DNA from: Paenarthrobacter ureafaciens
GTDB lineage: Bacteria > Actinomycetota > Actinomycetes > Actinomycetales > Micrococcaceae
Length of the DNA: 64,000 bases
Assembly: GCF_004028095.1 (NCBI RefSeq)
Contig: NZ_SBHM01000007.1
Span: 868,001-932,000, forward strand
Direction: 5' to 3'
Positions 46,733 through 55,234 of the stretch are shown one piece after another (the stretch's first letter is position 1; each line of letters begins with the position of its first letter). The position numbers and the translations under genes are program-made. The notes beneath the pieces are model-generated. The model was given only the letters and a program-made list of their open reading frames with translations. It was not told the DNA's origin and did not search any database.

Positions 46733-47176
46733 TTAGTTCTGGAAAGCGTTGTTGATCTTTGTGATCACGGGCAGTGCCGCCGTCAGGTGCCCAAGTTCGT
46801 CGTCGCTGAGTTCCTGCAACAGCGTGGCTACCAGCCCGTTCCTGCGCTGGTTGGCAGAGTCGACGGCGGTCATGCCGGCTTGGGTGATGGCGACCTGCAC
46901 GGCCCGGGAGTCATCGGGGTCCGGCTGCCTGCTGACGAGGCCTGCGCGCTCAAGCTTGATGATTTGTTCGGTAGCGCTGGGGACCTTGATTCCAAGGTTC
47001 CGGGCGACGTCTCCGACGCGGAGGCCGCCGTCGGAAATCATGGCCAGCAGGCTGAGCTGCGCAGCAGTGAGCTCCCCTTCAGGGTCCAGCCGGCGGAACA
47101 TGTATACGCCCAGGCGCAGGGTCTCACGGAATTCCTGCGCCAAGTCGAGGAGCGCGGGATCGAAAGCTTTCGTCAT
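46733..47176 (-). CDS. MarR-family transcriptional repressor
   Basis: A 147-residue winged-helix MarR protein: QLSLLAMISDGGLRVGDVARNLGIKVPSATEQIIKLERAGLVSRQPDPDDSRAVQVAIT spans the DNA-binding core (residues about 40-100, quoted here only as landmarks L-S-L-L to Q-V-A-I). It heads an operon with an MFS exporter. The ATG directly abuts a perfect inverted repeat with no room for a ribosome site, and a consensus-like promoter fits a leaderless start. It should repress itself and the exporter until its ligand binds. Confidence 0.9.
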   Translation of the reverse strand: MTKAFDPALLDLAQEFRETLRLGVYMFRRLDPEGELTAAQLSLLAMISDGGLRVGDVARNLGIKVPSATEQIIKLERAGLVSRQPDPDDSRAVQVAITQAGMTAVDSANQRRNGLVATLLQELSDDELGHLTAALPVITKINNAFQN

Positions 47177-47214
47177 ATTTAGGTACCCTAATAGTTAGGG
47201 TACCTAAATGTCAA
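47177..47214 (-). promoter_or_regulatory. MarR operator overlapping a leaderless promoter
   Basis: Perfect inverted repeat ATTTAGGTACCCTAA-TAG-TTAGGGTACCTAAAT (47177-47209). On the minus strand TTGACA (-35, 47214-47209) and TAGGGT (-10, 47190-47185) are 18 nt apart, and the -10 ends 8 nt before the ATG. The operator covers everything from the -35 edge to the start codon. Confidence 0.8.
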
Positions 47215-47220
47215 CAGTGT

Positions 47221-47287
47221 CCCAACCGGGTCGCAGCTGAGCGCGTTTTCAGCCGTGAGAACGCGCACTAATGCGACCTGGTTGGGT
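47221..47287. repeat. Intergenic palindrome family 1, copy c
   Basis: The outer CCCAAC/GTTGGG arms and GGTCGCA/TGCGACC arms enclose GCGCGTTTTC and GAGAACGCGC around AGCCGT. It lies between the divergent MarR and PadR promoters. Confidence 0.8.
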
Positions 47288-47334
47288 GGGCTAAAGAAGC
47301 TTGCCGCGGGTTGCAACTAAGTATTGCTAAGTAC

Positions 47335-47382
47335 CGCTACTCAGCATTACTATGTACTGGTAGCCAGTAAGACTGAGTAGCG
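47335..47382 (+). promoter_or_regulatory. Nested palindromes upstream of PadR gene
   Basis: The outer perfect inverted repeat CGCTACTCAG ... CTGAGTAGCG (47335-47344 and 47373-47382) encloses TACTGG-TAG-CCAGTA (47355-47369). They end 11 nt before the PadR ATG. Preceding CTAAGTAYYG direct repeats may be half-sites for PadR. Confidence 0.5.
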
Positions 47383-47393
47383 AGAGGTCTCCC

Positions 47394-47723
47394 ATGGGAA
47401 AGCAAATGACGGAGATGCTCAAGGGGACGCTGGAGGGCATCGTTCTGGCCCTCCTCACCGGACAAGCCGCGTACGGATACGAAATAACCACCAAATTGCG
47501 GGCCCGGGGCTTCACCGATATCGCCGAAGGCACCGTGTATGCCCTGCTGGTCCGGATCGAGCAGAAGGGCCTGGTGGACGTCGAGAAGCGTCCGTCGGAA
47601 AAAGGTCCGCCCCGCAAGGTGTACACGCTCAATACCAAGGGCGAGAACGAACTCAAGGAATTTTGGAACACGTGGAGCTTCTTGTCCGAACGGCTCGAAG
47701 AACTCCGCAAGGGAGGGAACTGA
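47394..47723 (+). CDS. PadR-family transcriptional regulator
   Basis: A 109-residue PadR protein: KGTLEGIVLALLTGQAAYGYEI, FTDIAEGTVYALLVRIEQKGLV and KGPPRKVYTLNTKGENEL cover the winged helix and start of the C-terminal dimerisation helix. PadR/YtrA-like regulators commonly repress adjacent multidrug ABC exporters. GAGAGG lies 7 nt before the ATG. It is first in a four-gene unit: the DUF1048 ATG lies 1 nt after its stop. Confidence 0.92.
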   Translation: MGKQMTEMLKGTLEGIVLALLTGQAAYGYEITTKLRARGFTDIAEGTVYALLVRIEQKGLVDVEKRPSEKGPPRKVYTLNTKGENELKEFWNTWSFLSERLEELRKGGN

Positions 47724-47724
47724 C

Positions 47725-48090
47725 ATGACGGCGAAATGGATCGAAACGGTCACCGGATCACTCGAACAAAAGAAGCAGTACAAGCAGGCGAAATCCCGGA
47801 TGGACGCGCTCCCCGAGCCGTACCGGACCGTCGCCGCTGCATACAACCGGTACCTGATGTACTACGGCGGCGTGACCGAGGGCGGGACCATGGTCCAGAT
47901 GTTCACGGACCTCGCCGATCTCTGGGAACGTGCAGCGATCGACGGCGCACCCATCGGCGGGATTGTCGGGGAGGACCCCATCGAGTTCGCTGAAACCTTC
48001 GCCCAGGCATACGGGGGGAAGCGCTGGATCGACAAGGAACGCGAACGGCTCACCAAGGCCGTGGAAGACGCCAAAAAGAAGGAGGAGTGA
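47725..48090 (+). CDS. DUF1048 family protein
   Basis: A 121-residue soluble helical protein with LEQKKQYKQAKSRMDALPEPYRTVAAAYNRYLMY landmarks (E-Q-K-K ... Y-N-R-Y), PIGGIVGEDPIEFAETFAQAYG and a charged KKKEE end. It matches DUF1048, typically encoded between a PadR regulator and an ABC exporter; its function is unknown. It is translationally coupled to PadR and followed after 3 nt by the ABC ATPase. Confidence 0.87.
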   Translation: MTAKWIETVTGSLEQKKQYKQAKSRMDALPEPYRTVAAAYNRYLMYYGGVTEGGTMVQMFTDLADLWERAAIDGAPIGGIVGEDPIEFAETFAQAYGGKRWIDKERERLTKAVEDAKKKEE

Positions 48091-48093
48091 GTC

Positions 48094-48879
48094 ATGACCC
48101 TTCCAGCTTCGGCCCCGGCAATTGTTGTGGAGGGCGTCCGGAAGTCCTTCAAGGACACCGATGTTCTTCGAGGCGTCGATTTCGACGTTCCACGCGGGAG
48201 CATCTTCGCGTTGTTGGGCTCCAATGGAGCAGGGAAGACCACGCTGGTGAGGATCTTGTCCACGCTGCTCGCAGCGGACGGCGGGAAAGCCGCAGTCGAG
48301 GGCTTCGACGTCGGCGCCCAGCCTCATAAGGTTCGCGAAGTCATCAGCCTGACCGGACAGTTCGCTGCCGTCGACGAGATCCTCACAGGCAGGGAGAACC
48401 TGGTGCTGGTGGCAAGGTTGCGGCATCTGGAGCACCCGCAACAAGCCGCAGACCAGTTGCTTGCGCGGTTCGGACTCACGGACGCGGGGGCGCGGAAGGT
48501 CGCAACCTACTCAGGCGGCATGCGCCGTCGGCTGGATATTGCCATGAGCCTGGTCGGCGAACCTCGGGTCATCTTCCTCGATGAGCCCACCACGGGGCTC
48601 GATCCCGAGGCCAGGCTGGAAGTGTGGGACATCGTCAGGAACCTCGCCAGCCAAGGCACTACCGTGCTCCTCACCACCCAGTACCTTGACGAGGCGGAGA
48701 ACCTCGCGGACAGAATCGCCATCCTGCACGGCGGCCGGATCATCGCCAATGGAACGTTGGCGGAACTCAAGCGCCTCCTTCCGCCGGCCACGGTGGAGTA
48801 TGTCGAAAAGCAACCCAGCCTCGAGGACATCTTCCTTACGCTGGTGGGACATGGCGAATCAGTGAAGGACAGGTCATGA
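48094..48879 (+). CDS. ABC exporter ATP-binding protein, DrrA type
   Basis: A 261-residue ATPase: Walker A GSNGAGKTT at residues 42-50, signature YSGGMRRRLDIA, Walker B VIFLDEPTTGLD, and TTQYLDEAENLADRIAILH with the switch region. It is of the daunorubicin-resistance DrrA class, shorter than canonical DrrA. It pairs with the permease that starts 4 nt inside its end. It probably exports an antibiotic-like or lipid substrate and is repressed by PadR. Confidence 0.93.
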   Translation: MTLPASAPAIVVEGVRKSFKDTDVLRGVDFDVPRGSIFALLGSNGAGKTTLVRILSTLLAADGGKAAVEGFDVGAQPHKVREVISLTGQFAAVDEILTGRENLVLVARLRHLEHPQQAADQLLARFGLTDAGARKVATYSGGMRRRLDIAMSLVGEPRVIFLDEPTTGLDPEARLEVWDIVRNLASQGTTVLLTTQYLDEAENLADRIAILHGGRIIANGTLAELKRLLPPATVEYVEKQPSLEDIFLTLVGHGESVKDRS

Positions 48880-49637
48880 GCACGCATTTTGTGATGGACA
48901 CCGCGGTACTGACCGGCCGTTCCATGCGGCACATCTTCCGAAGCATGGACACCATCATCACCACCGCGATCACACCGATCGCTTTGATGCTGCTGTTCGT
49001 CTACGTTTTTGGGGGCGCCATCCGCACCGGGACTTCCAACTATGTGAACTACCTCCTGCCCGGCATCATGCTGATCGCCATCGCCTCGGGCATTGCCTAC
49101 ACGGCGGTCCGCCTCTTCACCGATTTGCAGGGCGGAATTTTCGAGCGGTTCCGGTCAATGCCGGTGTCACGGTCGTCGGTACTCTGGGCGCACGTCCTGA
49201 CGTCCCTCGCGGCGAACGGCCTATCCTTGGTGATCATTGTTGGCGTTGCGCTTCTCATGGGGTTCCGGACATCGGCCACCATCCTTGACTGGCTCGCCGT
49301 GGCCGGCATCCTGGCACTTTTCACGCTTGCCCTTACCTGGATCGCCATCATCGCCGGGCTCTCCGCAAAGTCGGTGGACGGTGCGGGGGGATTCTCCTAC
49401 CCGTTGATCTTCCTGCCCTTCATCAGCTCGGCTTTCGTCCCCACGGACACCATGCCGGGACCTGTCCGCTGGTTCGCGGAAAACCAGCCGGTCACGTCGA
49501 TCGTCAACACCCTCCAGAACCTGTTCGCGCAGAAGCCCGTGGGATCGGACATTTGGGTGGCACTGGCGTGGTGCCTCGGCATCCTCGCGGTGGCGTACGC
49601 CGCTGCTAACGGTATCTACCGACGGAAAAACGGTTAG
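48876..49637 (+). CDS. ABC exporter permease, DrrB/ABC-2 type
   Basis: A 253-residue ABC-2 permease with six hydrophobic segments. TPIALMLLFVYVFGGAI, NYLLPGIMLIAIASGIAYTA, GGIFERFRSMPVSRSSVLWAH and FISSAFVPTDTMPGPVRWFAENQPVT match the DrrB family. It overlaps the ATPase gene by 4 nt and completes the exporter. Confidence 0.92.
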   Translation: MSTHFVMDTAVLTGRSMRHIFRSMDTIITTAITPIALMLLFVYVFGGAIRTGTSNYVNYLLPGIMLIAIASGIAYTAVRLFTDLQGGIFERFRSMPVSRSSVLWAHVLTSLAANGLSLVIIVGVALLMGFRTSATILDWLAVAGILALFTLALTWIAIIAGLSAKSVDGAGGFSYPLIFLPFISSAFVPTDTMPGPVRWFAENQPVTSIVNTLQNLFAQKPVGSDIWVALAWCLGILAVAYAAANGIYRRKNG

Positions 49638-49763
49638 GGAGGCGAGGGCGTGGTGCTGCCCAAGCGCCACGCCCGCGCTCGATTAAGCCGCCACGACATC
49701 CGCCAACCGACCGATTGGTCAATTGCCCACACTTGGCTATAGCTTGGTCAAGCAGATTTGTAA

Positions 49764-49783
49764 CGGCCGTCACCTTTGTGACG
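49764..49783 (+). other. Hairpin in the leader of the CycA-like permease gene
   Basis: GCCGTCAC and GTGACGGT pair around CTTT, 28-47 nt before the ATG at 49811. It may be a leader structure or an operator. Confidence 0.35.
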
Positions 49784-49810
49784 GTTCTTCCGAAGGGTTC
49801 TTGAACAAAC

Positions 49811-51271
49811 ATGTCAGACCAAACAACCACGGGGCAGCGCGCTGCCTCCAGCCGGGACAGCGAACCGCACCTGTCACGCGCGCTCAGCAACCGCCACATT
49901 CAGCTCCTCGCTATCGGCGGCGCAATCGGAACCGGCCTGTTCATGGGTTCGGGCAAGACCATCTCCGTAGCCGGCCCTTCCGTCATCTTTGTCTACATGA
50001 TCATCGGCTTCATGCTCTTCTTCGTGATGCGCGCCATGGGCCAACTCCTGCTGTCCAACCTCAACTACAAGTCCTTCAGCGACTTCGCGGGCGACCTCCT
50101 GGGACCCTGGGCGGGCTTCTTCACGGGCTGGACATACTGGTTCTGCTGGGTAGTAACGGGCGTCGCGGACGTCATCGCGATCGCCGGTTACGCCAACGAG
50201 CTCTGGCCGGGCATCCAATTGTGGATCCCGGGCCTGGCCACCATCCTCATCCTGCTGCTCCTGAACCTGCCCACTGTCAAAGCTTTCGGCGAGACGGAAT
50301 TCTGGTTCGCGCTGATCAAGATCGTGGCAATCGTTGCCCTGATCGTTGTTGGCCTCGTGATGATCTTCACCGGCTTCCAGTCGAACGCCGGCACGGCCAG
50401 CTTCACCAACCTGTGGAGCCACGGCGGTTTCTTCCCCAAGGAATTCATGGGCTTCGTGGCAGGCTTCCAGATAGCTGTCTTCGCGTTCGTGGGTATCGAA
50501 CTGGTTGGCACGGCGGCAGCTGAAACCAAGAACCCGGAGCACAACCTCCCCCGCGCCATCAACGCCATTCCGTTGCGCGTCATGCTCTTTTACGTAGGCG
50601 CCCTCATCATCCTCATGTCCGTTACCCCGTGGACCGAGTTCAAGGCCGGGCACAGCCCCTTCATCGCGATGTTCTCCTTGGCCGGCCTCGGCATGGCCGC
50701 TACCGTGGTGAACCTGGTGGTGCTGACTTCTGCAATGTCCTCGGCCAACTCCGGTATCTACTCAACCTCCCGGATGGTCTTCGGCCTAGCGAACGACGGC
50801 GACGCGCCCAAGCTTTTCGGCCACCTCTCCCGCCGCAAAGTACCCCAGAACGCCCTGTTCCTGTCCTGCGTCCTGCTGCTGGCCGGCGTCGTTCTCCTCT
50901 ACGCCGGCAAGGACGTTGGCGCCGCGTTCGACATGGTGACTACGGTATCCGCGGTCTGCTTCATGTTCGTTTGGTCCATCATCCTGGCCAGCTACCTCGT
51001 CTACCGCAAACGCCGCCCCGAGCAGCACGCGGCCTCCCCGTTCAAGATGCCCGGCGGCATCCCCATGGTCTGGGTGGTGTTCGCATTCTTCGCGTTCCTG
51101 GTCTGGGCCCTGACGACGCAGCCGGACACGCTCACTGCACTGCTCGTCACGCCGATCTGGTTCGCCGTCCTCGGCATCGCGTACGCCGTCGTCCGCCGGT
51201 CACCGCTCCACCAGGCCCGCGTGGCCGAGTGGAAGGCAATGGCTGAGAGGGAAACCGCGGCAGCGCGCTAA
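49811..51271 (+). CDS. Amino acid permease, CycA (D-Ala/D-Ser/Gly) type
   Basis: A 486-residue, 12-helix APC permease. LSRALSNRHIQLLAIGGAIGTGLFMGSGK landmarks (residues about 20-48), GFMLFFVMRAMGQLLLSNLNYKSF, WTYWFCWVVTGVADVIAI and ELVGTAAAETKNPEHNLP follow CycA closely. It probably imports glycine, D-alanine and D-serine with protons; glycine uptake would feed the serine/glycine enzymes encoded 25 kb away. GGTTC precedes the ATG and no clear ribosome site is visible. A perfect hairpin terminator follows. Confidence 0.88.
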   Translation: MSDQTTTGQRAASSRDSEPHLSRALSNRHIQLLAIGGAIGTGLFMGSGKTISVAGPSVIFVYMIIGFMLFFVMRAMGQLLLSNLNYKSFSDFAGDLLGPWAGFFTGWTYWFCWVVTGVADVIAIAGYANELWPGIQLWIPGLATILILLLLNLPTVKAFGETEFWFALIKIVAIVALIVVGLVMIFTGFQSNAGTASFTNLWSHGGFFPKEFMGFVAGFQIAVFAFVGIELVGTAAAETKNPEHNLPRAINAIPLRVMLFYVGALIILMSVTPWTEFKAGHSPFIAMFSLAGLGMAATVVNLVVLTSAMSSANSGIYSTSRMVFGLANDGDAPKLFGHLSRRKVPQNALFLSCVLLLAGVVLLYAGKDVGAAFDMVTTVSAVCFMFVWSIILASYLVYRKRRPEQHAASPFKMPGGIPMVWVVFAFFAFLVWALTTQPDTLTALLVTPIWFAVLGIAYAVVRRSPLHQARVAEWKAMAERETAAAR

Positions 51272-51285
51272 GCACTCACGCAATA

Positions 51286-51332
51286 AAAGCCCGACGTCGG
51301 ACACCCAGCCTGGGTGCCCGACGTCGGGCTTT
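51286..51332 (+). terminator. Strong terminator after CycA-like gene
   Basis: AAAGCCCGACGTCGG pairs with CCGACGTCGGGCTTT, with CACCC/GGGTG pairing inside. It begins 15 nt after the stop. Confidence 0.85.
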
Positions 51333-51354
51333 GCGCTTTCCCCCTGCTACCGCC

Positions 51355-51461
51355 CCTCTCTCACACCCCGACGCGTTTTCCGGTTTGCTCTCCCACATCC
51401 CGACGCCTTTTCCGGATTGCTCTCCCACATCCCGACGCGTTTCGGGCGATCCTCCCGCACC
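51355..51461 (-). repeat. Three to four ~31-bp CTCTCCCACATCCCGACGC units
   Basis: CTCTCACACCCCGACGCG, CTCTCCCACATCCCGACGC and CTCTCCCACATCCCGACGC follow each other at 31-bp spacing, each ending TTTTCCGG or a variant. A decayed CTCCCGCACC unit ends the run. They belong to the same family as the units at 17-18 kb. Confidence 0.75.
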
Positions 51462-51478
51462 ATGCAGAGTGATGGTGG

Positions 51479-51817
51479 TTAGCGGGGCTGGGCCGGATTG
51501 GTGGGGTCACCCTGCGACGGCGGGTTAACCGGAGGGCCCGACGTCGCGGGGCTCACCGGCGAGCCTGTGCTCGACTGGCTCACCTCGGGGGTGGTGGGCG
51601 CGGTGGTTCCGCTTGGCTCCGTTCCACCCTTGAGCGCGTTGAGCCGGCTTTCGAGAATCTGGATGACCGGGAGGCGGTTGCCGTGGGCGCGCTCGTAGTC
51701 GAGAAGGAGTTGGATGCCCTCCTGGTCAAGGCCGGAAATCCGCGACGTCAGGGTGCCGTTGGGGATGTGAGCGAGCGTCCCGCCAAACGCGGCGGGAGGT
51801 GATAGAGGAACCGCCAA
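51479..51817 (-). CDS. Small hypothetical protein, N terminus encoded by repeat DNA
   Basis: A frame of up to 112 codons. The conserved-looking part is ISGLDQEGIQLLLDYERAHG followed by NRLPVIQILESRLNAL, a helical segment that I associate with the short C-terminal domain (DUF8129-like) of actinobacterial envelope proteins. A disordered Pro/Thr/Ser tail follows. The only upstream start is a TTG at 51817 lying inside a CTCTATCACCTCCC repeat unit, so the true 5' end may have been replaced by repeat DNA or the gene may be a remnant. Confidence 0.5.
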   Translation of the reverse strand: MAVPLSPPAAFGGTLAHIPNGTLTSRISGLDQEGIQLLLDYERAHGNRLPVIQILESRLNALKGGTEPSGTTAPTTPEVSQSSTGSPVSPATSGPPVNPPSQGDPTNPAQPR

Positions 51818-51840
51818 AAACCCGCGGGAGGTGATAGAGC
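51791..51840 (+). repeat. Two GGGAGGTGATAGAG units
   Basis: GCGGGAGGTGATAGAGGAACC and CGCGGGAGGTGATAGAGCG are tandem units of the 17-18 kb repeat family. They overlap the putative start of the small gene at 51817. Confidence 0.75.
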
Positions 51841-51867
51841 GTGTGGGCCGAGCGCCTCTTGACCAAG

Positions 51868-51914
51868 AGAAGAGCCCGACGCCGGCACTGGTGAGTGACG
51901 GGTCGGGCTCTTCT
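51868..51914 (-). terminator. Terminator of the mtlA-mtlD unit
   Basis: AGAAGAGCCCGAC pairs with GTCGGGCTCTTCT around a 21-nt loop. It lies about 42 nt past the mtlD stop on the minus strand and is sandwiched between repeat units. Confidence 0.75.
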
Positions 51915-51917
51915 GTT

Positions 51918-51956
51918 GGAGGAACCGGCGGAAACCGGCGGGAAGTGATAGAGGAT
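51918..51956 (+). repeat. Single GGGAAGTGATAGAG unit at the mtlD stop
   Basis: GAACCGGCGGAAACCGGCGG then GAAGTGATAGAGG abuts and touches the mtlD stop codon. It is the same repeat family as above. Confidence 0.65.
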
Positions 51957-53101
51957 CAGCGGGCTTGGCGGTCCTCGACGAGTTTCTGCACGGCGGGGAA
52001 CAGCGGATGCGACGGCTGAAGTTCCGTGACCCGTTCGACGACGGCGGCCGCGTCCAGTTCGGACAGCAGCTTTGCGAGCTCCACGGCTTCGTCGTCCGAG
52101 GGTTCGTCGAATCGAAGAGCTGCCGACATCGCCTCGAGCAACGCCACGGGTGTCACGCCGCGTTCGGCCAGCTCCGCAGCGGGTCCAACGAACCGTTCGT
52201 GCCGTCCGAGCTTCCGCAAGGGTGCACGACCAACCCGGACCACGGTATCCGGCAGGTGGGGGTTGGTGAAGCGGGACAGGATCTTCTGCACATACGCTTC
52301 CTGCTCCGCTTCCGCAAAGCCGTGCTTGGCCACCAGGAGTTCCTTGGTTTCCTCCAGCACGGCCCGCACCTTTGCCGCGACGGAAGGATCGGCCATGGCA
52401 TCGGAAATCTTCTCCAGCCCTGCCTGGTACCCGAAGTATGCAGCCGAGGCGTGCCCCGTGTTCACCGTGAAGAGCTTGCGCTCGATGTAGGGACCCAGCT
52501 CGTCCACGAAGGTCGCTCCCGGGATGACCGGTGCGTTGCCGCCGAAGGGAGTCCGGTCGATGACCCACTCATAGAAGGTCTCCACGGTGACGTCCAGGCC
52601 CTGGCCCGGCGCCTGGTTGGGGACGATCCGGTCCACTGCGGTGTTGGCGAAGACAGCCACGGCATCCAGGCTGCCTGCGGACTCGTCCCACGCGGAGCGG
52701 ACCTCCTGCTGCAGGATGTCCGTGGCGTTGATCGCGTTTTCGCAAGCCATCACCTGGAGCGGGGGCATCCCTGCGGGGCGGGCAGCCAGGCCGCGGGCGA
52801 TCACGGGTGCCACGAACTTGAGGATGTGCGGCCCCACGGCGGTGGTGACCACATCCGCCGTCGAGATTTCCTCCACGACGGCAGCTTCCTCGGTTGCCGA
52901 GTTCAGTGCGCGGAAGCCGTCCACGGTCTTGACCGCGGCGTGCTCGCCCACTTCATGCACGTCGTAGCTGTCCGCGCCGGCCAACTGGCTGATGAGCGCG
53001 TCCGCGACATCCGCGAACACCACTTCGTAGCCGGCCTCGTGCAGCAAAAGCCCCACGAATCCCCGTCCAATGTTGCCTGCCCCAAAATGGACTGCCTTCA
53101 C
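51956..53101 (-). CDS. mtlD: Mannitol-1-phosphate 5-dehydrogenase
   Basis: A 381-residue NAD-dependent enzyme oxidising mannitol 1-phosphate to fructose 6-phosphate. [27 protein letters not shown] is the N-terminal cofactor motif (landmarks G-A-G-N-I-G-R-G-F). The catalytic region contains [17 protein letters not shown]. The GTG start overlaps the mtlA stop by 1 nt, so translation is coupled. A terminator and repeat units follow the stop. Confidence 0.96.
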   Translation of the reverse strand: MKAVHFGAGNIGRGFVGLLLHEAGYEVVFADVADALISQLAGADSYDVHEVGEHAAVKTVDGFRALNSATEEAAVVEEISTADVVTTAVGPHILKFVAPVIARGLAARPAGMPPLQVMACENAINATDILQQEVRSAWDESAGSLDAVAVFANTAVDRIVPNQAPGQGLDVTVETFYEWVIDRTPFGGNAPVIPGATFVDELGPYIERKLFTVNTGHASAAYFGYQAGLEKISDAMADPSVAAKVRAVLEETKELLVAKHGFAEAEQEAYVQKILSRFTNPHLPDTVVRVGRAPLRKLGRHERFVGPAAELAERGVTPVALLEAMSAALRFDEPSDDEAVELAKLLSELDAAAVVERVTELQPSHPLFPAVQKLVEDRQAR

Positions 53102-55170
53102 TATGCGTTGACCTTTCCGAACAGCTCCAGGACTTCCTCAACCGTGGTTGCTTCCTCCAAGCGGGCCACCTGGGCCTTGTTGGTGAAGATCTTCGCGATT
53201 GAGGACAGGATGTGGAGGTGTTCATTGTTGAGGCCGGCCACACCGACCACGAACTTCACTTGCTTGCCGCCCCAGTCGATGCCTTCGGGGTAGCGGACGA
53301 TCGAAACAGCCGAGTGCTTGATGTGGTCCTTGGCGTCGTTGGTGCCGTGCGGGATGGCCAGGAAGCTGCCCATGTAGGTGGACACTGATTCCTCGCGTTC
53401 GTGCATGGCGTGGACGTAGCTGACATCCACGGCGTCGCGGTCCAGGAGGAGCTGGCCGGCCTCGTCGATGGCAGAGTCACGGTCCTGCGCGGAGCCGTTC
53501 AGCTTCACGCTTTCGGCAAGCAGGACGCCCTTACCTTCGACGGCGGTGGCCGGTTCCGCGGCATGCGCACCATGGCTGGTACCCGGAGCAGCGGGAGTGG
53601 CAGCTGCGGCAGGCCGGGCACCTGCGGTGGTTTCCGGCGTCGTGCTCTCTGCGACGGCGGCACCGCCTGCCTCTGCGTCGTTGCTGGTCCGCACCAGTTC
53701 AACGATCTCGTCATACTTTGGGCTGTTCATGAAGTTGTCCACCGAGTAGTGCACGGCGGATGAGGTCCGCGGCTGTGCCCGTTCGGTGAGGTCCTGGTGC
53801 GTGACCACAACGTCGTAAGTGTCGCTCAAGTTGGCGATTGCGGAGTTGGTGACCTTGACGTCCGGGAAGCCGGCTGCCTTGATCTTGTTCCGCAGCACCG
53901 AGGCACCCATGGCGCTGGAACCCATGCCGGCGTCGCAAGCGAAGACAATGTTCCGGACGGGACGGGTGAGGACAGTGCCTTCACCGCGGCCGGCGGCGGA
54001 TTCATCGCCCACCAAGGCGGAGGAAACGGAGCTCTTCTTGCCCTTCATGGCTTCCATGCGGGACGTGGCGGCGCTGAGGTCGTCTTCGCCCTTGTTCTTG
54101 GAGGTCCGAAGGATGAGCGATGCGATCAGGAAGGAAACTGCCGTTGCGAGGACCACAGCCAGGATGACGCCCACATAGCTGTCGCGGGAGGTCTGGGCCA
54201 GTACGGCAATGATGGAACCCGGAGCTGCGGGAGCAACGAGGCCGGAGTTGGTGATGGCCAGGGTTGCGATGCCGGTCATGCCGCCGCCGATGGCAGCGAG
54301 GATCAGGATCGGCTTCATCAGGACGTACGGGAAGTAGATCTCGTGGATACCGCCGAGGAAGTGAATGACGGCAGCACCGGGAGCCGAAGCCTTCGCGGCG
54401 CCGCGGCCGAAGAACATGTAAGCCAGCAGGATGCCGAAGCCGGGGCCGGGGTTGGCCTCAAGCAGGAAGAGGATGGACTTGCCCTGGTCCAGGGACTGCT
54501 GGATGCCCAAAGGTGTGAGGACACCGTGGTTGATGGCGTTGTTGAGGAAGAGGACCTTGGCCGGCTCGATGAAGATGCTGGTCAGGGGAAGCAGGCCGTT
54601 GTTGACGAGGAAGCCCACAACGGCGCCCGCACCTTCAGTGAAGCGCTGGACCACCCAGGACAGACCATAGAAACCGCCGAGGGCCAACGCTGCGCCCCAG
54701 ATGCCTGCCGAGAAGTTGTTCACCAGCATTTCGAAGCCCGGGCGGATCTTCCCGTCCCACAGGCGGTCGATCTGCTTCATGGTCCAACCGCCCAGCGGGC
54801 CCATGATCATGGCACCGATGAACATTGGCGAGTCGGTTCCTGCGATGACACCCATGGTTGCGATGGCACCAACCACACCGCCGCGGACGTCATAGACCAT
54901 CCGCCCGCCGGTGTAAGCGATCAGGATCGGAAGGAGGTAGGTGACCATCGGGCCGACGATGCCCCCGTTGGGCTCACCCTCGGCGTTGGTGCCGAACCCG
55001 CCCAACTCGGCAACGGGGAACCAGCCCTTTTCGATGAACAGGGCCGTGATGAGGCCCCACGCGATGAAGGCTCCGATGTTGGGCATGATCATGCCGGACA
55101 GGAAGGTTCCGAATTTTTGGACACCAACGCGAACGCTGGTGCGGGGCTTCGCAACGGTCTCTGTTGCCAT
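53101..55170 (-). CDS. mtlA: Mannitol PTS enzyme IICBA
   Basis: A 689-residue three-domain mannitol transporter. The IIC membrane domain is at about 1-350 ([20 protein letters not shown]...[15 protein letters not shown]). The IIB domain has [17 protein letters not shown] with the phospho-cysteine near residue 408. After a long Ala/Pro/Thr linker (about 500-545), the IIA domain has [15 protein letters not shown] with the phospho-histidine near 607. It takes up mannitol and releases it as mannitol 1-phosphate for MtlD. It receives phosphate from the HPr encoded 2.7 kb away. The promoter lies in the 64 bp after the TetR gene or further upstream. Confidence 0.96.
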   Translation of the reverse strand: MATETVAKPRTSVRVGVQKFGTFLSGMIMPNIGAFIAWGLITALFIEKGWFPVAELGGFGTNAEGEPNGGIVGPMVTYLLPILIAYTGGRMVYDVRGGVVGAIATMGVIAGTDSPMFIGAMIMGPLGGWTMKQIDRLWDGKIRPGFEMLVNNFSAGIWGAALALGGFYGLSWVVQRFTEGAGAVVGFLVNNGLLPLTSIFIEPAKVLFLNNAINHGVLTPLGIQQSLDQGKSILFLLEANPGPGFGILLAYMFFGRGAAKASAPGAAVIHFLGGIHEIYFPYVLMKPILILAAIGGGMTGIATLAITNSGLVAPAAPGSIIAVLAQTSRDSYVGVILAVVLATAVSFLIASLILRTSKNKGEDDLSAATSRMEAMKGKKSSVSSALVGDESAAGRGEGTVLTRPVRNIVFACDAGMGSSAMGASVLRNKIKAAGFPDVKVTNSAIANLSDTYDVVVTHQDLTERAQPRTSSAVHYSVDNFMNSPKYDEIVELVRTSNDAEAGGAAVAESTTPETTAGARPAAAATPAAPGTSHGAHAAEPATAVEGKGVLLAESVKLNGSAQDRDSAIDEAGQLLLDRDAVDVSYVHAMHEREESVSTYMGSFLAIPHGTNDAKDHIKHSAVSIVRYPEGIDWGGKQVKFVVGVAGLNNEHLHILSSIAKIFTNKAQVARLEEATTVEEVLELFGKVNA

Positions 55171-55234
55171 GTGAATTCCTAACGTGTTTCCCGCGGCGGC
55201 GCGGGGTCAGTCGATATAGATCGAGAGGACAGCT

